From IMG/VR virus record IMGVR_UViG_3300014962_000027, positions 1 through 35,045 of that record: a stretch of 35,045 nucleotides of DNA. One strand, given 5' to 3'. Within the stretch, counting starts at the first letter, position 1, and each line of letters starts with the position of its first letter. The DNA comes from a virus. Shown here in pieces: positions 1 to 5,153 of the stretch. A program made the position numbers and the translations under genes. The notes under the pieces were generated by a model, which searched no databases, was not told the DNA's origin, and was given only the letters and a program-made list of their open reading frames with translations.

Positions 1-1
1 C

Positions 2-99
2 CTAAGGCCCCCCCCCCCCCGCTACCCGGGCCAGGGTGAGCATGGCCTGGGCGGTGGCCAGGGCCGACTCGGCCGCCGCAATGGCCGCGGCGAGCTGCA
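2..99. repeat. Terminal direct repeat, left copy
   Basis: These 98 bases are identical to 34948-35045; base 1 (c) differs from its counterpart 34947 (a). The repeat lies inside a coding region rather than at a packaging site. The most economical reading is redundancy left when a circular or concatemeric phage molecule was assembled, so unique length is about 34,946-34,947 bp. A true short terminal repeat of the virion DNA is possible but less likely. Confidence 0.85.
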
Positions 100-334
100 C
101 GGGCGTGTCTCCCGGTGTGTCGTCGGGCGTGTCGGCCCGGCGTGTCGCGAGCCCGTTGGCCACGTACCAGTCGGCCACCTTCTCGTCGTAGGCCGATTGA
201 TCAAGCGGCAGAAGCCCCCACTGCTCGAGCAGGACGGCCGTCTCCCGGCGTTCTGGGGCCAGCCCGGTCACGTCCCGGCCGGCCTCCCGTGCCGCCGAAA
301 GTGCTTGCTGCACCTGGTTTCTTGCGTACTTCAC
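2..334 (-). CDS. Hypothetical 110-aa protein, leftward
   Basis: Function not recognised. It starts at GTG (332-334), preceded on the minus strand by a strong AGGAGGGG ribosome site about 8 nt upstream, and stops at TAG (2-4). The protein is mostly helical: an N-terminal basic helix, a centre rich in acidic and aromatic residues (YDEKVADWYV), a short DTPDD/TPGDTP linker and an Ala-rich C-terminal helix ending VAGGGGP. The four glycines are encoded by a run of 13 G, so slippage of one base would remove the stop and change the C-terminus. It is one of only four leftward genes. It converges on the rightward operon ending at 34852, with a bidirectional terminator between them on the circular map. 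No homologue comes to mind. Confidence 0.8.
   Translation of the reverse strand: MKYARNQVQQALSAAREAGRDVTGLAPERRETAVLLEQWGLLPLDQSAYDEKVADWYVANGLATRRADTPDDTPGDTPVQLAAAIAAAESALATAQAMLTLARVAGGGGP
8..20. repeat. 13-base poly-C/poly-G homopolymer
   Basis: Thirteen consecutive C (G on the coding strand) sit in the last codons of the leftward 110-aa gene. The second copy at 34954-34966 has the same length. Runs of this length are prone to replication slippage and to sequencing error, which could also explain why the contig was cut here. Confidence 0.9.
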
Positions 335-749
335 TAGCCACTCCCCTCCTGTGGCGGCCGCGTTCGCGACACGCCGATCCTAGGGGGTTCTTGCCAGTTG
401 GTTGTGAAATCACTACGTTGCCCGTTGACACTTTCATAACCGGACGTTGAGCGGTTTCATCACCGGGTAATGTGCGTTATCGGCGATACGCAACATGCGT
501 AACAGGCCTCTAGCGACATAACAGGCGATTACCCCCAACGTGATGGTACGTCGGGGGGTTCTAGATGTCTCGCTTTGTCCGCTTCGCATTTCCTTGCGAA
601 TCGTTGACCCCCCGAAGCCCTCTGCCCCCGTCCCCCCGTGGGGCAGAGCCGCGGGGCGGGCTGATCGACGCGACCGCCACGGTCCTCAGGCGTCCAGCCC
701 GCCCCGCACATTCCCCAGCCCAGACACCGTCCCACTTCTAGGGGGCACC
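335..749. promoter_or_regulatory. Non-coding divergent control region
   Basis: No convincing gene lies in these 415 bases between the leftward 110-aa gene and the rightward early operon. The half nearest the leftward gene carries three related motifs: GGTTGTGAAA on the plus strand at 400-409, and, on the minus strand, GGTTATGAAA (at about 432-441) and GGTGATGAAA (at about 454-463). These are spaced like operator sites. TAACAGGC occurs at 500-507 and again at 519-526, a 19-bp spacing. A TTGACA hexamer at 425-430 has no good -10 box at 16-18 bp. The right half is dominated by hairpins. Divergent promoters must be here, but exact -35/-10 pairs cannot be assigned. Confidence 0.5.
532..648. other. 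Three successive hairpins in early leader
   Basis: Hairpin 1 pairs 532-541 with 548-557 (CCCCCAACGT against ACGTCGGGGG, one mismatch, 6-nt loop). Hairpin 2 pairs TTCGCA 583-588 with TGCGAA 595-600. Hairpin 3 pairs CTCTGCCCC 620-628 with GGGGCAGAG 640-648 over an 11-nt loop. None has a U-run, so they are not classical terminators. They would form a structured leader or small RNA ahead of the early operon if transcription starts upstream. Confidence 0.5.
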
Positions 750-935
750 ATGGAATTTCTCATCCTGCTGGCCGCGATCCTGCTGGCCGGCATCGGCCTG
801 GTCATCTGGTTTCGCCTCAGCGACGACTGGCACGACCGCGACCAATTCCGGCGCTTCCAGGAGGCCATGCGCACGCCCGGCATGAGGCCCCTGGACGACC
901 GCCACGACCACGACAACCCGGGGCGGCCCGAATGA
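750..935 (+). CDS. Small single-pass membrane protein (61 aa)
   Basis: The first gene of the early operon. ATG at 750 follows AGGGGG four bases upstream. Residues 3-21 form a strongly hydrophobic segment (LILLAAILLAGIGLVIW), followed by a charged cytoplasmic-type tail rich in Arg, Asp and His. This predicts one membrane helix with a short N-terminus. The stop overlaps the next start (ATGA), implying translational coupling with a second small membrane protein. Function unknown; membrane proteins expressed early by actinophages are sometimes linked to superinfection exclusion, but nothing in the sequence shows that here. Confidence 0.75.
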   Translation: MEFLILLAAILLAGIGLVIWFRLSDDWHDRDQFRRFQEAMRTPGMRPLDDRHDHDNPGRPE

Positions 936-1189
936 GCCCCGTGCTGGGCGCCGCCCTGCTCGCCATGGGCATCGGCGCCATCTCCGCCTTCGCCGCCTAC
1001 TGGATGGGCCGCGCCACCGGCGAGCGCAACCTGCGCATCGTCCAGGCCCGGTACGCCCTCATGACCCAGACCTCCATCGACCTCGCGTGCAGCCTCGCGC
1101 ACCTCAAGCGCCACTACGGCCACCTCACGCCCGAGGAGGCCGACGCCTTCATCGCCATCACCACCAACTTCGGAAAGGAATCCGCATGA
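932..1189 (+). CDS. Small membrane protein (85 aa)
   Basis: Starts at ATG 932 inside the stop of the previous gene. An N-terminal hydrophobic helix covers roughly residues 3-24 (LGAALLAMGIGAISAFAAYWM), followed by a basic stretch (GRATGERNLR) consistent with a cytoplasmic C-terminal domain. The rest is helical with an acidic TPEEADAF turn. It and the preceding gene make a coupled pair of membrane proteins at the head of the early operon and might work together. No family recognised. Confidence 0.72.
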   Translation: MSPVLGAALLAMGIGAISAFAAYWMGRATGERNLRIVQARYALMTQTSIDLACSLAHLKRHYGHLTPEEADAFIAITTNFGKESA

Positions 1190-1371
1190 CCACGTCTCTC
1201 ACCTCCGAGCCCGCCGACGACGACTTCGGCACCCCCTACAAGGAGCTCGTCACCCCGAGCCAGCCGACCCCGAGCGCGGTGCGCGCGTGGGCGCTCGAGC
1301 GCGGCCTGCCCGTCGGCAAGCGCGGCCGCATCCCGGCCGACGTGGAACTCGCCTACATGCAGGCGCACTAG
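1186..1371 (+). CDS. Minimal Lsr2-like DNA-binding protein
   Basis: This 61-aa protein starts at ATG 1186, overlapping the previous stop, with GGAAAGGAA upstream. Residues 28-60 (SAVRAWALERGLPVGKRGRIP then DVELAYMQAH) match the C-terminal DNA-binding domain of Lsr2, the actinobacterial xenogeneic silencer. The RGR of that domain, an AT-hook-like motif that inserts in the minor groove of AT-rich DNA, is intact. The N-terminal dimerisation/oligomerisation domain of Lsr2 is missing: only about 27 disordered acidic residues precede the binding domain. By family knowledge such a protein can bind Lsr2 sites but should not bridge DNA. The inferred role is competition with host Lsr2-type silencing, or local nucleoid binding. 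Confidence 0.82.
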   Translation: MTTSLTSEPADDDFGTPYKELVTPSQPTPSAVRAWALERGLPVGKRGRIPADVELAYMQAH

Positions 1372-1374
1372 CCG

Positions 1375-1728
1375 ATGTCCACCCGCAAGCAGCGCGGCTA
1401 CGACTCCCAGCGCCTGGTCGCCAACTACCTGCGCGACAACGGTTTCCCGCACGCCGAACCCGTCGGCGCCGGGCGCACAGGCTCAGACGTCACCGGCACC
1501 GTCGGCATCGACTGGGAAGTCAAGGCCCGACGCGGCCTTGACCTGCCCGGCTTGATGCGTCAGCTCAACGAGCGCGCCGCAGACGGCGTCATCGGCATCG
1601 GCGTGCTGCGCCTGGACGGAATGGGTCCGGCGTCCATCGCGACCTGGCCGGCCGTCGTCTGTCTTGCGGACGTCGTGGCTCTGCTGCGCGCAGCGGGCTA
1701 CGGCATCCCACCCGAGGAGGACTTGTGA
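1375..1728 (+). CDS. PD-(D/E)XK nuclease, resolvase-like
   Basis: A 117-aa protein from ATG 1375. The pattern 'YDSQRLVANYLRDNGF ... GSDVTG ... IDWEVKA' is the active-site signature of small PD-(D/E)XK endonucleases of the Holliday-junction-resolvase/VRR type, with putative catalytic D38, E48 and K50. The N-terminal helix (residues 8-21) and the later 'LMRQLNERAADGVIGIGVLRL' segment fit the usual helix-strand packing. Likely role: resolving branched replication or recombination intermediates before packaging. It sits among early genes, and its TGA overlaps the GTG of the next gene. A restriction-like nuclease role cannot be excluded. Confidence 0.75.
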   Translation: MSTRKQRGYDSQRLVANYLRDNGFPHAEPVGAGRTGSDVTGTVGIDWEVKARRGLDLPGLMRQLNERAADGVIGIGVLRLDGMGPASIATWPAVVCLADVVALLRAAGYGIPPEEDL

Positions 1729-2054
1729 GATTCAAGAGATCCGAGTACGAGCGGATGGCCAACGACGTCATCCGCCACCAAGTGACCATCAACCGTCTCA
1801 GGAACGACCTGACAAGTGCCGAGCAGCGCGTCAACTCGCTGGAGAACGAGGTGCGCGCCGAACAGCGCGAGCGCCGCAGCGCCCTGGCGACCATGGCGGC
1901 CACGGCCCTCCAAGGGTTGGACCTGGCGGTGCTGCGCCCCAACTATCGCGGCTCCATTCCTGCCGAATCGGACGCGCTGCTGGCCCTGTACGGCAACGCC
2001 GACGACATCCGCGCATTTGAGTGCGCCCTGACCCGCCACGAGGAGGACTCGTGA
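1725..2054 (+). CDS. Coiled-coil protein (109 aa)
   Basis: GTG start at 1725 with GAGGAGG upstream, overlapping the nuclease stop. Residues 5-52 form a probable coiled coil: repeated Arg/Glu/Leu heptads with INRLRNDLTSAEQRVNSLEN and a run of EQRERR. The C-terminal part is a compact Ala/Leu-rich helical segment (LALYGNADDIRAFECALTRH). The shape suggests an oligomeric adaptor or DNA-associated protein, but no family is recognised. It is translationally coupled on both sides. Confidence 0.72.
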   Translation: MRFKRSEYERMANDVIRHQVTINRLRNDLTSAEQRVNSLENEVRAEQRERRSALATMAATALQGLDLAVLRPNYRGSIPAESDALLALYGNADDIRAFECALTRHEEDS

Positions 2055-2521
2055 TCGCCCCACTCACCGCCGCTGTACTCGCGGCCAGCATGACCATCGC
2101 CCCGGCACCCGCGCCCGCGCCCAAACCCTGCAAAGACCGCATTGTCAACGTCATCAAGGCCGCGGGCTGGAAGGGGGCAGCCGCGAGAGTGGCCTACGGC
2201 GTGGCGTGGCGCGAAAGCAATTTCCACGCCGGGCACATCTCGCCCTCGAGCGACTACGGGCTGTTTCAACTCAACGCCCCGACGTGGTCCGGCACCCGCT
2301 ACTGGCCCGCCGAGCCGCTCAACGCCCTGTCCAACGCGAAGGCCGCCTACCGTCTCTGGAAGGACACCTCGTGGCGGCCGTGGGGGCTCAACGCCGACGG
2401 CACCGGCGTCGACATGCGCGACTACAACTGGAGCACCTGGCAGGTCGACAACTGGGTGTGGAAGCCGTACACCGTCGGGCTTGCCAAGTTCGACCGACTC
2501 CCCCGGGCCTGTCATGCCTGA
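2051..2521 (+). CDS. Secreted lytic transglycosylase-like enzyme
   Basis: Start at GTG 2051 with AGGAGG just upstream, overlapping the previous stop (GTGA), giving 156 aa. Residues 1-25 look like a signal peptide or membrane anchor (IAPLTAAVLAASMTIAPAPAP). Residues 30-115 resemble an SLT/lysozyme-like goose-type fold: 'VAWRESNF' carries the probable catalytic Glu55, followed by 'SDYGLFQLNAPTW' and 'NAKAAYRLWKDT..RPWG'. Such enzymes cleave the MurNAc-GlcNAc bond. Because of the export signal and its early-operon location, far from the M15 endolysin at 32765, it may remodel the wall early or block superinfection instead of acting only in final lysis (inference). Confidence 0.78.
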   Translation: MIAPLTAAVLAASMTIAPAPAPAPKPCKDRIVNVIKAAGWKGAAARVAYGVAWRESNFHAGHISPSSDYGLFQLNAPTWSGTRYWPAEPLNALSNAKAAYRLWKDTSWRPWGLNADGTGVDMRDYNWSTWQVDNWVWKPYTVGLAKFDRLPRACHA

Positions 2522-2690
2522 ACTAGTTGCCATTAGGGCCACGCAGGAACTGCTTGGCGGCGTGTCGCGGCAGACCATCTACAACCTCATTGCCAATGGT
2601 GAGTTGCACCGGGTCAATTTGGGGCGACGAGCCTTCATCACGGGTGCATCCATTGAAGCGCTGCTCGACAGGATCGGAGCGCACTCATGA
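2514..2690 (+). CDS. Excisionase-like HTH DNA-binding protein
   Basis: A 58-aa protein from ATG 2514, overlapping the previous gene by 8 bases. The pattern 'ATQELLGGVSRQTIYNLIANGEL' then 'VNLGRRAFITGASIEALLDRI' is the winged-helix/MerR-like fold of the phage excisionase (helix_turn_helix_17) family: a recognition helix around residues 18-28 and a wing around 31-45. Such proteins either direct integrase-mediated excision or act as small transcription factors. No integrase is present in this window, so a regulatory role or a relic of a lost lysogeny module is more likely. Confidence 0.8.
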   Translation: MPELVAIRATQELLGGVSRQTIYNLIANGELHRVNLGRRAFITGASIEALLDRIGAHS

Positions 2691-2821
2691 CGCCCCGGTA
2701 CGTCTGCTGGGACTGCCACGGCCTGAAGCACGTCTGGTACGTCGACCGACTCGGCGACCCCGACAAAGACATCTGCCTGACCTGTAACGGCTTGGGCTAT
2801 CTCATTGAGGAGACCACATGA
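2687..2821 (+). CDS. 44-aa zinc-finger peptide
   Basis: ATG 2687 overlaps the previous TGA, and its own TGA (2819-2821) overlaps the next ATG. It encodes 44 residues with two knuckles, CWDCHG (from residue 7) and CLTCNG (from residue 32). The CxxCxG pattern and spacing resemble half of a DnaJ-type zinc-finger pair, so one zinc ion bound by four cysteines is expected. Coupled overlap on both sides and the codon composition support it as a real gene. Role unknown; possibly nucleic-acid or protein binding. Confidence 0.72.
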   Translation: MTPRYVCWDCHGLKHVWYVDRLGDPDKDICLTCNGLGYLIEETT

Positions 2822-3012
2822 GTCAGGCCACCGTCCGGCTCATGCTGGACCCCACCACGACCGCCCGCGAAGCCGGACGCCAGCAGGGCCGCCACGAGAT
2901 GCGCGAGCAACTAGCTGCCATGTTCGCAGGCTTCGCGACCAGCCACCCCGACCCCGTCGTCAGCGACGAGCTGTGGACGTTTGTCATGCACATTCGGGGG
3001 GCGGCGTCATGA
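2818..3012 (+). CDS. Hypothetical 64-aa protein
   Basis: ATG 2818 overlaps the upstream stop and its TGA overlaps the WhiB start, so it is embedded in a chain of coupled genes. GAGGAG lies just upstream of the start. The protein is a basic helix (residues 13-33: TTAREAGRQQGRHEMREQLA) followed by a short helical C-terminus with aromatic residues (DELWTFVMHIRG). No motif or family recognised. Confidence 0.7.
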   Translation: MSQATVRLMLDPTTTAREAGRQQGRHEMREQLAAMFAGFATSHPDPVVSDELWTFVMHIRGAAS

Positions 3013-3368
3013 CCAACGATGCACACCCCTGCCCTCGATGCGGCCTCATCCGATCCGCGTCCAAGCGACAGGACCGCACCCTGCTGTGCCGCGACTGTGT
3101 CAACCCAGCCCGCATTGAGCGGGCCAGGCCGTGGGCCGAGTACGCCGCCTGCCGTGAATCGCCGGTCATAGACCCCGACTGGTGGTGGCCGGTGAAGGAG
3201 GACCCGAAGTTCACGACCCTGCCGCTGGCCATCTGCCACCGCATTTGCCAGGTCCGCGACCTCTGCTTGGACTACGCCGTCAACCGGCCCGAGCCCGAGG
3301 GCATCTGGGGCGGCACCTTGCCCAGCGAGCGCCGGCAGATGATCGCCCGGCGAAGGAGGGTCGGCTAA
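3009..3368 (+). CDS. whiB: WhiB-family Fe-S regulator with N-terminal zinc ribbon
   Basis: A 119-aa protein from ATG 3009. Residues 44-110 form a WhiB-like domain: 'YAACRE', then 'AICHRICQVRDLCLDYA', then 'GIWGGTLPSERR'. The candidate [4Fe-4S] ligands are C48, C76, C80 and C86, and GIWGG is the family signature turn. The usual central CxxC is here CxxxC (C76/C80), an uncommon spacing. The N-terminus adds CPRC (C8, C11) and CRDC (C27, C30), a separate zinc ribbon. A basic tail (RRRRVG) follows. WhiB proteins contact the RNA-polymerase sigma subunit, and phage copies are known to alter host division and septation programmes. Its stop and the next start share one base (TAATG). Confidence 0.9.
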   Translation: MTNDAHPCPRCGLIRSASKRQDRTLLCRDCVNPARIERARPWAEYAACRESPVIDPDWWWPVKEDPKFTTLPLAICHRICQVRDLCLDYAVNRPEPEGIWGGTLPSERRQMIARRRRVG

Positions 3369-3736
3369 TGCCCGTCCTCATGCCCACGCCGCAGGAATTG
3401 CGACACATTCCGCGACACAAGCGCGAGCGCATCCAACGCGCCATCGTCGGAATTCTGGCTGACGTTGACGGCCTGGCCGATAACGAGGCCCAGCGCACCG
3501 AGGAGCGTCGTCGATTCGGTGATCTTGTCCTGCGCGACGCGCGCATCCTTGAGCAGGCCGAGCCGCGTGACTCCCCCACCGAAATTCAGCAACGCCGCAT
3601 CGAATTGCTCACGGCGCTTTCCACATCTGTGCAAACGCCTGTGCACAGGAAGCGAATCGTGAGGGAAGCAAATGCGATTCCGATCCACGTACCTGTTGCC
3701 CTCTGGCGCGACGCAAATGAAACGCGCACGATCTAG
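3368..3736 (+). CDS. Hypothetical 122-aa helical protein
   Basis: ATG 3368 shares a base with the WhiB stop. The protein is largely charged and helical, with EEL-type repeats between residues 10 and 85 (basic HKRERIQRA, then acidic NEAQRTEERRRF) and a short beta-like tail (IPIHVPVALW). It may oligomerise, but no domain is recognised. Its base composition matches the neighbouring early genes, although the last 120 bases are a little richer in A/T. Confidence 0.7.
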   Translation: MPVLMPTPQELRHIPRHKRERIQRAIVGILADVDGLADNEAQRTEERRRFGDLVLRDARILEQAEPRDSPTEIQQRRIELLTALSTSVQTPVHRKRIVREANAIPIHVPVALWRDANETRTI

Positions 3737-3761
3737 CCCTCGACACCCGCAAGGAGCCCGC

Positions 3762-4589
3762 ATGTTTGCCCGACCGTCCACCGACATACCCCGCGACCGC
3801 TGGGGCCGCCCGCTCATCACGCCCGCCGATGGCGGAAAGCCCATCCCCTACACCCGCGTATCCACCCTCGCCAAGGCACTTGACGACAAGACCGCCCTCA
3901 CCCAATGGCGGTGCCGCCAGACCGCCATCGGACTGGCCACCCGCCCCGACCTCGTCACCAAGGCCAAGGCCGTCGGCGACGACAGGCGCGCTCTCAACGA
4001 GGTCGTAGAGGAAGCCCTCACAGCCGCCCAGTCCGACCGGGCCGCCAACGTGGGCACCGCCCTGCACGCCTTCACCGAGCGCATTGACAAGGGCGAAGAC
4101 CCCGAGCAGCTCGTCCCCCACACCGACCCGCTGTACCTGGACCTCGTCGCCTACCGGGAAGCCACCGCCCACCTGTCCATGGAGGCCGCCGAACTGTTCG
4201 TCGTGTGCGACGAGCTCCAGGCCGCCGGGTCCTTCGACCGCCTAGTCAGCGTGCCCGGCGTCGGACTCATCGTCGCCGACGTGAAAACAGGACAGTCCGA
4301 ACCCGATTACCCGCACGGCGTCGCCCAGCAGATCGCCATCTACGCCCACGGCAGCCTGTACGACCCTGAGCAGGGCCGCGTCGCCTCGCTGGCCGACCTG
4401 GGCGTGCGCACCGATGTCGGGATGCTCATCCACCTGCCGTCCGAGCGCGGCAAGTGCGACCTCTACCTCATCGACCTCAACCACGGCTGGGCGCTGGCCC
4501 AGACCGCCGTGGCCGTCCGCAGCGCCTACAAGACCAAACCCCTGACCGCCTACACACCCGCGCCTGCGCCCGCAGCCGCCACCGCATAG
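3762..4589 (+). CDS. Cas4/RecB-like exonuclease
   Basis: The start was set at ATG 3762 because AAGGAG lies five bases upstream; an upstream in-frame ATG lacks this. The 275-aa protein has the RecB/Cas4-type PD-(D/E)XK motifs: 'VGTALHAF' (H102), 'GSFDRLV' (D159), 'IVADVKTG' (D173, K175) and the Q..IAIYAHG motif (Q190, Y194). Enzymes of this type degrade DNA ends and in phages usually process DNA for recombination or replication. No Cas4 iron-sulphur cysteine cluster is evident. It is followed after 12 bases by an SSB-like gene and then the primase-helicase, forming a replication/recombination module. Confidence 0.85.
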   Translation: MFARPSTDIPRDRWGRPLITPADGGKPIPYTRVSTLAKALDDKTALTQWRCRQTAIGLATRPDLVTKAKAVGDDRRALNEVVEEALTAAQSDRAANVGTALHAFTERIDKGEDPEQLVPHTDPLYLDLVAYREATAHLSMEAAELFVVCDELQAAGSFDRLVSVPGVGLIVADVKTGQSEPDYPHGVAQQIAIYAHGSLYDPEQGRVASLADLGVRTDVGMLIHLPSERGKCDLYLIDLNHGWALAQTAVAVRSAYKTKPLTAYTPAPAPAAATA

Positions 4590-4601
4590 AAGGAGAAACA
4601 C

Positions 4602-5066
4602 ATGTCACAGTTCGCCGCCCCCGCCGCCTCCAGCGGTTCCGACGTCAAGCCCGCGGACCTCGAGGGCCACCTGCTCATCGTGGAGCCGCTGGAATACTGC
4701 GAGAACATCGTTACCAGCCTTGGTGACAAGGATGCCGTGCGCGTCACCATTCACGACGTGACCGACGGCGCCACCTACGAAGACGTGCTGTGGTTCCCCA
4801 AGGTGCTCGTCGGCTCCCTCAAGGGCCGCATCGGCCAGAAGGTGCTGGCCGTCCTCGGCAAGGGCACCGCCAAGCCCGGCCAGTCCGCGCCCTGGGTCCT
4901 CATCGACGCCACCACCGACAGCGACTGCGTCAAGGCCGCCACCGGCTACCTTGACAGCATCGCCGGTAAGCAGTTCGCCAGCGACCCCGAGATCACCGAC
5001 ATGGCCGCCGAGTCCGGCAACCTCGCCCTGGCCGCCGCCCTCGGGAAGCTCGGCGCGCGCAAGTAG
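4602..5066 (+). CDS. SSB-like OB-fold protein
   Basis: A 154-aa protein from ATG 4602 with AAGGAG nine bases upstream. The segment 'DLEGHLLIVEPLEYCENIVTSLGDKDAVRVTIHDV' followed by 'VLWFPKVLVGSLKGRIGQKVLAVLGKG' and 'PWVLIDATTDSD' matches a conserved actinophage protein usually placed beside the exonuclease and often treated as a single-stranded DNA-binding protein. The alternation of strands between residues 22 and 105 suits an OB fold. The C-terminus is Ala/Leu-rich and lacks the acidic tip of cellular SSB. The likely role is coating ssDNA for the adjacent exonuclease and primase-helicase. Confidence 0.7.
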   Translation: MSQFAAPAASSGSDVKPADLEGHLLIVEPLEYCENIVTSLGDKDAVRVTIHDVTDGATYEDVLWFPKVLVGSLKGRIGQKVLAVLGKGTAKPGQSAPWVLIDATTDSDCVKAATGYLDSIAGKQFASDPEITDMAAESGNLALAAALGKLGARK

Positions 5067-5074
5067 CGCAAGCC

Positions 5075-5129
5075 CCCCGCCCTTGACCTGCCCAGGCAAG
5101 CAGCCCGTTCGAGACGGGCGCGGGGACCA
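5075..5129 (+). other. tRNA-half-like structured element
   Basis: In the 87-base gap before the primase-helicase gene, CCCCGC (5075-5080) can pair with GCGGGG (5120-5125). Inside it are a bulged hairpin (5082-5089 with 5094-5100) and a 5-bp stem GCCCG/CGGGC (5103-5107 with 5115-5119) closed by the 7-base loop TTCGAGA. That arm abuts the closing stem with no spacer, and the closing stem is followed by A-CCA (5126-5129), as in the T-arm/acceptor half of a tRNA. There is no D-arm and only 55 bases, so it is not a normal tRNA gene. It may be chance, a regulatory fold or a relic. Confidence 0.3.
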
Positions 5130-5153
5130 CTAGCCGCAGACCTAGGAGGAACG

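Noticed and set aside
425-430. TTGACA as a -35 box for the early operon
   Set aside because: No acceptable -10 sequence occurs 16-18 bases downstream on the plus strand.
115-450. 111-codon plus-strand frame over the leftward 110-aa gene
   Set aside because: Antisense shadow with Pro/Arg-rich composition and no ribosome site; the leftward frame has a clear AGGAGGGG.
5054-5129. A complete tRNA gene ending at A-CCA 5126-5129
   Set aside because: No upstream strand pairs at the distance needed for a 7-bp acceptor, and no D-arm or 7-base anticodon loop is present; only a half-like fold remains.
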